The translations under genes were made by a program, and so were the position numbers. Below the pieces are notes generated by a model. The model searched no databases, was not told the DNA's origin, and saw only the letters and a list, made by a program, of their open reading frames with translations. DNA of 64,000 bases from Streptomyces noursei ATCC 11455 (lineage in GTDB: Bacteria; Actinomycetota; Actinomycetes; Streptomycetales; Streptomycetaceae), in contig NZ_CP011533.1 of the NCBI RefSeq assembly GCF_001704275.1, positions 5,332,001-5,396,000 of the forward strand, in the 5' to 3' direction. Of the stretch, positions 57,220-64,000 are shown piece by piece (within the stretch, counting starts at the first letter, position 1; each line of letters opens with the position of its first letter).

Positions 57220-58242
57220 ATGACCAGTGACCCGCGCCAGCACGGGGACGGCACGCCGCGGCCGACCCCGCACCCCGCCGCCTCCCGCACCCCGGACGAC
57301 GGCGCCCGCGCCGCCTCTGCCGCCTGCCAGGCATTCCGGGCCCTGCACCACGCCCCCGGCCGTCCGCTGCTGCTCCCCAACGCCTGGGACAGCGCCTCGG
57401 CCGTCGCCCTCGCCAACGCCGGACACCCCGCGATCGGCACCACGAGCCTGGGCGTCGCCGCCGCGCACGGCTACCCGGACGGCGAGGGCCGCCCCGAGGT
57501 CCGGGCCGCCACCCTCGCCCTGGCGCGCCGGCTCGCGGGCCGGCTGCCCTGCCCGTACACCGTCGACATCGAGGGCGGATTCGGCGGCGGGCCCGGCCAG
57601 GTCGCCGACCTGGCGGCCGAGTTGGCGCGCCACGGCGCGGCGGGGATCAACCTGGAGGACGGGCGGCCCGGCGGCGGAGGGCTGCAGGACCCCGCCCGCC
57701 AGGCCGAGTTGATCGCGGCGGTGAAGGAGCGCACCCCGGACCTCTTCGTCAACGCCCGGATCGACACCCACTGGCTGGTGGACAGCCCGCCGCCGCTGTC
57801 GGAGGCGCTCGCCCGCGCGGAGGTCTATGCCGCCGCAGGGGCGGACGGCGTCTTCGTCCCGGGCGTCACCGCCGACGCGGACATCGCGGTGCTCGTCCGC
57901 GCCGTCGCCGCACCGCTCAACGTCCTCTTCGCGCCCGGCCGGCACACCGTCCGCCAACTGGCCGACCTCGGTGTGCGCCGCATCAGCACCGGCTCGCTGC
58001 TATTCCGTACGGCCCTGGGGGCGGCCTGCGCGGCGGCGGACGCGATCCGGGCCGGCGCGGCGTCAGGGGGTGGCGCGGCGTCAGGGGGTGGCGCGGCGGA
58101 GTCGCCGGCGGACGGCGGCGGTGCGTCGCCCGGTTACGGCGTCGACGGGGGGCCGGTGTACGGGGAGGTCCCGGCCTACGGGGAGGTGCAGCACCTGGCC
58201 GGGGGAGGAGGCGACCGGTCCGTCGGCGACGACGGGGCCTAG
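57220..58242 (+). CDS. Isocitrate lyase/phosphoenolpyruvate mutase superfamily protein
   Basis: 340 residues. The family TIM barrel: RPLLLPNAWDSASAVALANAGHPAIGTTSLGVAAAHGYPDGEG, YTVDIEGGFGGGPGQVADLAAELARHGAAGINLEDGRPGGGGL, VNARIDTHWL and FVPGV. The usual KKCGH loop of isocitrate lyase is absent, so it is a PEPM/2-methylisocitrate-lyase-like C-C or P-C bond enzyme of unknown substrate. The last ~80 residues are a Gly/Ala/Tyr-rich tail created in part by an 18-bp tandem DNA repeat (58055-58098). Start ATG 57220. Confidence 0.82.
   Translation: MTSDPRQHGDGTPRPTPHPAASRTPDDGARAASAACQAFRALHHAPGRPLLLPNAWDSASAVALANAGHPAIGTTSLGVAAAHGYPDGEGRPEVRAATLALARRLAGRLPCPYTVDIEGGFGGGPGQVADLAAELARHGAAGINLEDGRPGGGGLQDPARQAELIAAVKERTPDLFVNARIDTHWLVDSPPPLSEALARAEVYAAAGADGVFVPGVTADADIAVLVRAVAAPLNVLFAPGRHTVRQLADLGVRRISTGSLLFRTALGAACAAADAIRAGAASGGGAASGGGAAESPADGGGASPGYGVDGGPVYGEVPAYGEVQHLAGGGGDRSVGDDGA
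58055..58098. repeat. 18-bp tandem repeat in the ICL/PEPM gene tail
   Basis: Two full copies and a partial copy of GCGCGGCGTCAGGGGGTG (58055, 58073, 58091), in frame, adding Gly-Ala-Ala-Ser-Gly-Gly units. Confidence 0.75.
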
Positions 58243-58361
58243 GCGGCCGGGGCCGGGCGCCGGGGCTCGGGCCGGTACCGGCGCCGGCGTCGTGCCGACG
58301 GCCGGTGCGCGGTCAGTGCGGCCGGTGTGGCCGATGCGGGGTCAGTGCGCCCAGTGCGGGG

Positions 58362-58646
58362 TCAGTGCGCCCGCTCCGCCGACACCTGCCGGCGGCGCTG
58401 CAGCGCGACGCCCACGCCGACCGCGCCCAGCGCGGCGGCGCCACCGATGAGGTCCGCCTTCGGCAGGTGCCCGGCCTTCTCCGCGAGTCCGGCCAGCCCC
58501 TCGTCGGGGAGGATGATCGACGTCCGGCTCTCCGTCGGGGCCTTGATGTCGGCGGCGAACGCGGCGCCCGAGGGGAGCAGCATGACGGCCAGCGCACCGG
58601 TCGCGACGGTGGCGGAACGGATCACGGAGCGGTGCTGACCACGCAT
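58362..58646 (-). CDS. Small exported membrane-associated protein
   Basis: 94 residues. Signal peptide (RSVIRSATVATGALAVMLLPSGAAFAADI; cleavage after AFA), a short extracellular stretch, then a C-terminal hydrophobic segment and RRR (IGGAAALGAVGVGVALQRRRQ). The order (LPKAD, hydrophobic, basic tail) looks like a sortase sorting signal, but the motif is not LPxTG. Start ATG 58646, RBS GGAG. Role unknown. Confidence 0.65.
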   Translation of the reverse strand: MRGQHRSVIRSATVATGALAVMLLPSGAAFAADIKAPTESRTSIILPDEGLAGLAEKAGHLPKADLIGGAAALGAVGVGVALQRRRQVSAERAH

Positions 58647-58984
58647 GGGGACTCCTCGACGGGGGCAGCCGGCGGCTGCCCGGGGATGCGGTACGTGAGA
58701 GCACGCTACGGAGGGTCGATAACGGTGATCCGTAGGTTGTGTAACAGCCAGCCCCACCTCTCCGGACAGTCGTGTGACGGAGCCGCCGGATCGGCCGCAC
58801 GGACCGGCCGCACGGACCGGCCGCACGGGTGTGTCGCTCCCGCCCGCCGCCCGGGTCACCGTCCCGGCCGGGCCCGCTCCGGCCACCGTCCGGCCCGCCA
58901 CCCGGCCCAACCGTCCGTGCGCACCGCCGGAACGGCCGTCCCGAAGATTCCCGGGCCCTTCACCTTGGGTAGCTTGGTCAGGCT
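58647..58984. other. Divergent promoter region with 13-bp tandem repeat
   Basis: 338 bp between the small membrane protein (minus) and the lipoprotein (plus). Three copies of CGGACCGGCCGCA-type 13-mers lie at 58787-58825. TAGCTT is a possible -10 before the lipoprotein. No gene seen. Confidence 0.5.
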
Positions 58985-59758
58985 ATGTCCCTATTTCGCC
59001 TCGACGTTCGCCCCGTCGTTCGCCCCGCTTCGCGTCCCGCGCTCCGCCCCGCGGGACGCGCGCCGGCCGCCCGCCCCCGCACCCCGGCGCCCGTCCCGCG
59101 CGCCCTCGCCGCGCCGCTCGCGCTGACCCTCGCGCTCCTCCCCTCGGCCCTCCTCGCCGGATGCGCCAGCCCCGAGGGCCTCAAGGACGAGGGCCGGGCC
59201 CGCCGGGTGAACGCGCCGCTGGCCCTCTGGCCGCGGTACTCGCCCGCCCCGCTGCGCGAGAACGAGAACCCGGCTGTCCTCAAGCCGCTCCCCACCCTCC
59301 CCCGCATCCCCAGCGGCACCATGGCCGACGCCGACCCGCTGGCCGTCCTCGATGCGGACTTCACCTCCTCCGGCGGCACCCCGCCCCGCCCCGCCTCGGT
59401 GCGCCGCCCGGAGCTGCACGACCTCACCGACGACGGCAAGCCCGACCTGATCGCCGTCGTCGACCTCGACCGCCGCACCAGCGAGCTGCGCGTCTACACC
59501 GTCCGGCACGCCGTGGTCACCCGGATCCTCGCCCTGCGCGGCGTACTGGCCGGCGTCGCGCTCGCGGCCGGTCACCTCGCGATCCGCGAACCGACCAAGG
59601 ACCCGCGCTACGTCAGCGTCACCGACTACGTCTGGGACGGCCGCTCCATGGGCCTGTGGGACCTCACCCTCGACGTGGCCCGCAAGAGCCGGCCCTCCTC
59701 GCCGGCCCCCGCGCCGCCCCCCGCCCCCGCCGTCGGCCTCACCGGGAATCCCCCGTGA
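58985..59758 (+). CDS. Lipoprotein encoded upstream of a histidine kinase
   Basis: 257 residues. N-terminal Arg-rich region, hydrophobic segment and lipobox LLAGC near residue 59. The mature part contains LHDLTDDGKPDLIAVVDLDRRTSELRVYTVRHAVVTRIL, with a D-x-D-x-D-like calcium-type loop (DLTDDGKPD) as in VCBS/FG-GAP repeats. Its stop (TGA) overlaps the kinase GTG (GTGA), so the two are translated together. The pairing resembles CseA (lipoprotein) with CseC (kinase) in Streptomyces, where the lipoprotein moderates signalling; no direct homology claimed. Confidence 0.75.
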   Translation: MSLFRLDVRPVVRPASRPALRPAGRAPAARPRTPAPVPRALAAPLALTLALLPSALLAGCASPEGLKDEGRARRVNAPLALWPRYSPAPLRENENPAVLKPLPTLPRIPSGTMADADPLAVLDADFTSSGGTPPRPASVRRPELHDLTDDGKPDLIAVVDLDRRTSELRVYTVRHAVVTRILALRGVLAGVALAAGHLAIREPTKDPRYVSVTDYVWDGRSMGLWDLTLDVARKSRPSSPAPAPPPAPAVGLTGNPP

Positions 59759-61038
59759 GGCGCCCCCGCCCCGCCGTCTCGCTGCGCTGGAAGATCTCGC
59801 TGACCGTGACGGCGGTGTGCTGCGCGGTCGCCGCCGTCCTCGGCGTGCTCGTCCACAACGCGGTGGCCCGCCAGACCGTCGGACAGGTCCGCAAGGAGAC
59901 CCGCGCCGACCTCGACACCGCCCTGGACCTCTTCGAGTACGGCACCTCGCGCGAAGGCATCAACTCCGTCCTCGATCCGCCCGAACTCCCCGATGCGCTA
60001 CGGCAGTCGGTGCGCAAGGGGCGGCGCGGCAGCATGGTCGGCAGCTATCGCGGACGGCCCGTCATGTGGGCGGCGGCGCCCGCCGACGACCAGATCATGG
60101 CCGTCTGGTCGCCCTACGGGAACACCCGCTGGACCCTGGACAAGTTCGACACCGCGATCTGGGGCTCGGCCGTGCTCGCCGCCGCGGCCGTCGCGGCGGC
60201 CGGCCTCTTCCTGGCCCGGCACATCAGCCGCCGGCTGACCACCACAGCGGCCGTCGCCCGCCGGATCAGCGCCGGGGACCTGGACGCCCGGGTCGGCGAA
60301 ACCGCGGGTCGAAGCCCACGCGGCGGGCGCGCGGCACAGGACGAGCTGGCCGCCGTGGCGGCCGCCCTGGACTCCATGGCCGCCACCCTCCAGAGCCGCC
60401 TCCAGGCCGAGCAGCGCTTCACCGCCGACGTGGCCCACGAACTGCGCACCCCGCTCACCGGCATCCTCGCCTCCGCCGCCCTCCTCCCGGAGGGCCGCCC
60501 CAAGGAGATGATCAACGACCGGCTGCGCGCCCTGCACCGGCTCACCGAGGATCTGCTGGAGATCTCCCGACTGGATTCCGGCATCGAGCACGCCGACCTC
60601 GCCGCCTGTGAACTGGGCCCGCTGGTGCTGCGCTCCGTACGCGCCACCGGCCTCGACGCCGACGTGCGGATCCGCGCCGACACGGTCGTCGAGACCGACC
60701 GGCGCCGCCTGGACCGCATCCTCGCCAACCTCGTCCTCAACGCCCACCGGCACGGCCGGCCGCCGGTCACCGTCACCGTCGACGCCCCGCCCGGCGGCAC
60801 CCCCACCATCGAGGTCCGTGACCACGGTCCCGGCTATTCCGCCGAACTGCTCCACCACGGCCCGCAGCGCTTCCGCACCGACGCCCCCGGCCGGGGCAGG
60901 GGGCACGGCCTCGGCCTGACCATCGCCGTCGGACAGGCCGCCGTCCTCGGCGCCGACCTGCACTTCGGCAACGCCCCCGACGGCGGCGCCCGCGCCGTCC
61001 TGACCTTTCCGCCCCAGCCCCCGCCGGGCACCCCGTAG
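59755..61038 (+). CDS. Sensor histidine kinase without adjacent response regulator
   Basis: 427 residues. Two membrane helices (LTVTAVCCAVAAVLGVLV near residues 14-33; WGSAVLAAAAVAAAGLFL near 135-155) bracket a ~100-residue extracytoplasmic sensor. HAMP-like segment, then FTADVAHELRTPLTG with the phospho-acceptor His near 227, N box (LDRILANLVLNAHRHG), G1 (DHGPGYS) and G2 (GRGHGLGLTIA). All boxes intact. Starts at GTG 59755, overlapping the lipoprotein stop. Its partner regulator is not in the window. Confidence 0.9.
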   Translation: MRRPRPAVSLRWKISLTVTAVCCAVAAVLGVLVHNAVARQTVGQVRKETRADLDTALDLFEYGTSREGINSVLDPPELPDALRQSVRKGRRGSMVGSYRGRPVMWAAAPADDQIMAVWSPYGNTRWTLDKFDTAIWGSAVLAAAAVAAAGLFLARHISRRLTTTAAVARRISAGDLDARVGETAGRSPRGGRAAQDELAAVAAALDSMAATLQSRLQAEQRFTADVAHELRTPLTGILASAALLPEGRPKEMINDRLRALHRLTEDLLEISRLDSGIEHADLAACELGPLVLRSVRATGLDADVRIRADTVVETDRRRLDRILANLVLNAHRHGRPPVTVTVDAPPGGTPTIEVRDHGPGYSAELLHHGPQRFRTDAPGRGRGHGLGLTIAVGQAAVLGADLHFGNAPDGGARAVLTFPPQPPPGTP

Positions 61039-61061
61039 CCGTGGGCCGGAGGCGCCGACCC

Positions 61062-63059
61062 TCACCAGTCGATGTCGTCCGGCGGCTCCGGCAGCACCTC
61101 GTCCTCCTCGATCGCCGCCGCGCCTGCCGACGCCGCCGCGGCCGTCCCCGACGCCCGCTCGATCGTCCCCTCGTCCGTGTCCGTGCCCGCGTCCGCGGCG
61201 CCGCCTCCGGTCAGCACCTCCAGAATCGGCTCCCCGTACTTGGCGAGCTTGCTCTCGCCGACTCCGCTGATCGTGCCCAGCTCGGCGATGCTGGTCGGCC
61301 GCGTCACCGCGATCTCCCGCAGCGTCGCGTCATGGAAGATCACATACGCGGGAACGCCCTGCTCCTTGGCCGTACGGCCGCGCCAGCCGCGCAGCGTCTC
61401 GAAGACCGGCAGCGCCTCCTCCGGCAGGTCCACCGGCGCCCGCTTGCCCTTGGTCTTCGCCTTGGCCGCCCGCGCCGGCTTCTCCGGCTCCCGCCGCATC
61501 GGCACCTCGCGTTGGCCGCGCAGCACCTCACCGCTCGCCTCGGTGAGCACCAGCGTGCCGTAGTCGCCCTCCACGGCCAGCAGCCCCTGGGCGAGCAACT
61601 GCCGCACCACGCCCCGCCATTCGGCCTCGCGCAGATCCTCGCCGATGCCGAAGACGCTCAGCGCGTCATGATCGAACTGGATGACCTTGGCGGTCTTCCG
61701 CCCGAGCAGGATGTCGATGATCTGGCCCGCCCCGAACTTCTGCCCCCGCTCGCGCTTGAGCCGCACGACCGTCGACAGCAGCTTCTGCGCCGGCACCGTC
61801 CCGTCCCAAGTCTCCGGCGGCGTGAGGCACGTATCGCAGTTGCCGCACGGGGTGCTCTCCTGGCCGAAGTACGCCAGCAGCCGCACCCGCCGGCACGCCG
61901 CCGTCTCGCACAGCGCCAGCATCGCGTCCAGGTGGGCGGACAGGCGGCGCCGGTGCGCGTCGTCCCCCTCCGACCCGTCGATCATCTTCCGCTGCTGCAC
62001 CACGTCCTGCAGCCCGTACGCCAGCCAGGCCGTGGACGGCTGGCCGTCCCGCCCCGCGCGCCCGGTCTCCTGGTAGTACCCCTCCACCGACTTCGGCAGA
62101 TCCAGATGGGCCACGAACCGCACATCGGGCTTGTCGATGCCCATCCCGAACGCGATGGTGGCGACGACGACCAGGCCGTCCTCCCGCAGGAACCGCGCCT
62201 GGTTCTCCGCGCGCACCCGGGCGTCCAGCCCCGCGTGGTACGGCACCGCGTCGATCCCGTTGTCCACCAGGAACTGCGCGGTCTTCTCGACCGAGGCCCG
62301 GGACAGGCAGTACACGATCCCGGCGTCCCCGGAGTGCTCCCCGCGGAGCAGGTCCAGCAGCTGCCGCTTGGGCTCGCTCTTGGCCGCGATCCGGTACTGG
62401 ATGTTGGGCCGGTCGAAGCTGGCCACGAAGTGCCGGGCCTCGTCCAGCCGCAGTCGGGAGGTGATCTCGGTGTGCGTGGCCTGCGTCGCCGTCGCGGTCA
62501 GCGCGAGCCGCGGCACGTCCGGCCAGCGGTCGTGCAGCATCGACAGCGCCAGGTAGTCCGGCCGGAAGTCGTGGCCCCACTGCGCCACACAGTGTGCCTC
62601 GTCGATGGCGAACAGCGAGATCTTCCCGCGGTCCAGCAGCTGCACCGTCTGCTCGACCCGCAGCCGCTCCGGCGCCAGATACAGCAGATCCAGCTCCCCG
62701 GCCAGGAACTCGGCCTCGACCAGCCGCCGCTCCTCGAAATCCTGCGTCGAATTGAGGAACCCGGCCCGCACTCCCAGCGCCCGCAGCGCATCGACCTGGT
62801 CCTGCATCAACGCGATCAGCGGCGAGATCACCACCCCGACGCCCGGCCGCACCAGCGACGGGATCTGGTAGCACAGCGACTTCCCGCCGCCGGTGGGCAT
62901 CAGGACGACCGCGTCCCCGCCCCCGATCACATGCTCGATGATCTCCTGCTGATCCCCGCGGAACGCGTCGTACCCGAACACCCGGCGCAGCACCTGCACC
63001 GCCTCGCCCGCTTCCCGGGCACCTTCCGCCGCTACGTCCACGTCCACGATCACTCCCAC
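61062..63059 (-). CDS. recQ: ATP-dependent DNA helicase RecQ
   Basis: 665 residues. Motif [14 protein letters not shown] near residue 55, II DEAHC near 153, [12 protein letters not shown], the RecQ C-terminal Zn site [12 protein letters not shown]…CGNCDTC (near 395), winged helix, and an HRDC domain ([23 protein letters not shown] … [15 protein letters not shown]). It unwinds DNA in recombinational repair. I choose GTG 63059 (VGVIVDVDV); GTG 63053 is also possible. Upstream carries one DnaA-box-like TGTGGATAA. Convergent with the kinase gene. Confidence 0.92.
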   Translation of the reverse strand: MGVIVDVDVAAEGAREAGEAVQVLRRVFGYDAFRGDQQEIIEHVIGGGDAVVLMPTGGGKSLCYQIPSLVRPGVGVVISPLIALMQDQVDALRALGVRAGFLNSTQDFEERRLVEAEFLAGELDLLYLAPERLRVEQTVQLLDRGKISLFAIDEAHCVAQWGHDFRPDYLALSMLHDRWPDVPRLALTATATQATHTEITSRLRLDEARHFVASFDRPNIQYRIAAKSEPKRQLLDLLRGEHSGDAGIVYCLSRASVEKTAQFLVDNGIDAVPYHAGLDARVRAENQARFLREDGLVVVATIAFGMGIDKPDVRFVAHLDLPKSVEGYYQETGRAGRDGQPSTAWLAYGLQDVVQQRKMIDGSEGDDAHRRRLSAHLDAMLALCETAACRRVRLLAYFGQESTPCGNCDTCLTPPETWDGTVPAQKLLSTVVRLKRERGQKFGAGQIIDILLGRKTAKVIQFDHDALSVFGIGEDLREAEWRGVVRQLLAQGLLAVEGDYGTLVLTEASGEVLRGQREVPMRREPEKPARAAKAKTKGKRAPVDLPEEALPVFETLRGWRGRTAKEQGVPAYVIFHDATLREIAVTRPTSIAELGTISGVGESKLAKYGEPILEVLTGGGAADAGTDTDEGTIERASGTAAAASAGAAAIEEDEVLPEPPDDIDW

Positions 63060-63192
63060 GTCAGCCGAACCACCCCGAAAGCCTACGAGCTCCACCCCAC
63101 CCCTCGCAGACCCTGTGGATAACTCCACCCCCGCCGGTCGTCGCCGCCGTCGACATCGCGGGGGGAGAGAGGGAGGGGGACGAGGAGGGGAG

Positions 63193-63417
63193 TCAGCCGA
63201 GCCGGGGCACGATACGCAGCGCGCGGTAGTCGTACCCGTCCTGCTGGAAGCCGGGGGCTTCCCATTCGAGCTCGACCCGCTGCCCGGCCGACAGCGTGCG
63301 GAACCCGCTCATCTCGATGTCCGAGAAGTGCCCGAAGCACCCACCCGGAGTCTCAGCGGAGTCGAGCACCCCCCACCCCTCCTCCTCGTACCACTCACGC
63401 ACAGTCGCAGCCACCAT
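63193..63417 (-). CDS. Atypical cold-shock-domain protein
   Basis: 74 residues with a CSD-like pattern: [20 protein letters not shown] at the RNP1 position (usual KGFGFI reads EGWGVL) and CFGHFSDIE at RNP2 (usual VFVHFS), then [29 protein letters not shown]. The aromatic RNA-binding residues are partly replaced, so binding may differ. Start ATG 63417. It lies directly downstream of the tRNA remnant on the same strand. Confidence 0.75.
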   Translation of the reverse strand: MVAATVREWYEEEGWGVLDSAETPGGCFGHFSDIEMSGFRTLSAGQRVELEWEAPGFQQDGYDYRALRIVPRLG

Positions 63418-63486
63418 GGCCAGGACCCTAGAACTCCGCCCCCCGGCCGCACAGTTCCTTTCAACCAACGCCCCTGAACACCAAAA

Positions 63487-63514
63487 GGCCACCCAGGAAC
63501 CGTCCTGGATGGCC
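63487..63514 (-). terminator. tRNA terminator hairpin with T-run
   Basis: On the minus strand GGCCATCCAGGA-CGGT-TCCTGGGTGGCC followed by TTTT, immediately 3' of the tRNA-Arg remnant; presumably the original tRNA terminator. Confidence 0.75.
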
Positions 63515-63524
63515 TCTTCACCGG

Positions 63525-63566
63525 TGCCCCCGGCAGGATTCGAACCTGCGACACCCGCTTTAGGAG
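63525..63566 (-). other. Truncated tRNA-Arg(CCU), attachment-site remnant
   Basis: The minus strand reads from the anticodon loop CTCCTAAA, through GCGGGTG, the T arm GCAGGTTCGAATCCTGC (perfect 5-bp stem and TTCGAAT loop) to the acceptor CGGGGGCACC. The 5' half is missing: no GCCCCCG, D arm or 5' anticodon arm precedes it. The 3' half of tRNA-Arg(CCU), from the anticodon loop, is the core that tyrosine-recombinase integrative elements duplicate, so this is probably one end (att) of an integrated or decayed element to the right. Confidence 0.72.
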
Positions 63567-64000
63567 TGGGATCGAATCCGTGATCGAGGGTGTTCGCTCG
63601 TGCCGGGTGGCGCTGTTCTCGCAGGTCAACGTCGTCCGGCCGGATGCTGGGTCCGGCTTTCGGCGCCTCATGTTCCGCCATCCGCTCACGCATCGCTCAC
63701 GCATGACGGGCGGCTGGCCAGGTATGTGGCGCGCCGTGTCCTATGCGTGGGCGTCACAGGTGTGGCAGCGGCGGGTGGCCACTCGGCTGGTGTCGGGCGG
63801 AGCTATCGGGGCGGGCAGGCGCATCCCGCCCCGATCACGGGTCGCAGCGTTGGCCGGTCGAGGTTGTCGTCCTTCCCGAGCCGAATGTCCGGCTTGCCGT
63901 CTGCGTCCTGTGGCATGAGGACCGTTGATGTTCGACCACCAGGGCATTCACCCTTCGCCCTGGTCTGGCGATTGACCTACGTGTCCCTGCTGTGGAGCAA
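63567..64000. other. Region beyond the tRNA remnant; no supported gene
   Basis: 434 bp. Several short ORFs occur, none with an RBS and coding bias I trust; a minus-strand one ending with CHTCDAHA (63741-63947) is the least unlikely. If the attachment-site reading is right, this is inside an integrated element. Confidence 0.4.

Noticed and set aside
58362..58646. Sortase-anchored protein
   Set aside because: C-terminal LPKAD is not LPxTG or LAxTG; the similarity is only in the order of hydrophobic and basic segments.
1..64000. CRISPR array, rRNA or intact tRNA genes
   Set aside because: No regularly spaced identical repeats and no rRNA signatures seen; only the truncated tRNA at 63525-63566.

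Overview
The window is a high-GC actinomycete chromosome segment, almost certainly Streptomyces. The evidence is: an afsK / afsS / afsR antibiotic-regulation locus, an fbiC (coenzyme F420) gene, a DUF397 plus XRE/DUF5753 pair, a GPP34 protein, strong third-position GC bias, frequent GTG starts and 4-nt GTGA gene overlaps. Most coordinates below were set by reading both strands; several genes were too short, or ran off the window edge, to show as long ORFs.

Layout. 1-8.4 kb: acyl-CoA activation and beta-oxidation-type genes (NDP-forming acyl-CoA synthetase, DUF35, thiolase-like, acyl-CoA dehydrogenase coupled to an F420 nitroreductase-like gene) and a TetR regulator. 9.2-11.7 kb: afsK. 11.7-13.3 kb: membrane protein and lipoprotein. 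13.3-17.6 kb: enoyl-CoA hydratase / DUF35 / thiolase operon divergent from an acyl-CoA ligase, abutting a 5'-deleted DUF4232 gene. 18-20.8 kb: LLM oxidoreductase and a second acyl-CoA ligase. 20.9-24.6 kb: a tiny secreted peptide gene, afsS and afsR. 25.2-33.2 kb: amidohydrolase, LLM, SDR, LLM, amidohydrolase-3 and aldehyde dehydrogenase. 33.5-45 kb: permease, PHP-domain protein, LLM, VOC protein, fbiC, ADP-ribosylglycohydrolase, Na+/solute symporter. 45-49 kb: SDR, DUF2690 protein, aminotransferase and an EthD-like protein. 49-64 kb: ordinary core genes (DUF397/XRE, GPP34, D-Ala-D-Ala carboxypeptidase, membrane glycosyltransferase, ArsR regulator / ICL-PEPM enzyme, lipoprotein-histidine kinase, recQ, cold-shock protein), ending at a truncated tRNA-Arg(CCU) that looks like an attachment-site remnant.

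Main discovery. Thirteen copies of one 15-bp palindrome, CTGAC-N5-GTCAG (best form CTGACGnnnCGTCAG), lie within about 75 bases of start codons of lipid/acyl-CoA-type catabolic genes scattered over 48 kb, and were not noticed at core genes. They tie otherwise unconnected transcription units (1.9, 2.2, 5.5, 15.8, 20.8, 25.2, 26.7, 28.7, 45.8 and 48.1 kb) into one probable regulon. The TetR gene at 7.8-8.4 kb, which has a one-mismatch copy over its own start codon, is the best local candidate regulator. Two Ltp-thiolase/DUF35 sets, three acyl-CoA-activating enzymes and F420-type LLM oxidoreductases suggest degradation of a bulky CoA-activated side chain or ring compound. The substrate cannot be read from sequence.

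Other notable items are a 54-codon secreted peptide gene with a leader hairpin beside afsS that shares the D-(N/H)-H-x-P repeat of AfsS; AfsR-type direct repeats on the afsS promoter; small in-frame insertions in the acyl-CoA dehydrogenase and aldehyde dehydrogenase; a histidine kinase coupled to a lipoprotein with no response regulator; and a possible ATC start codon.
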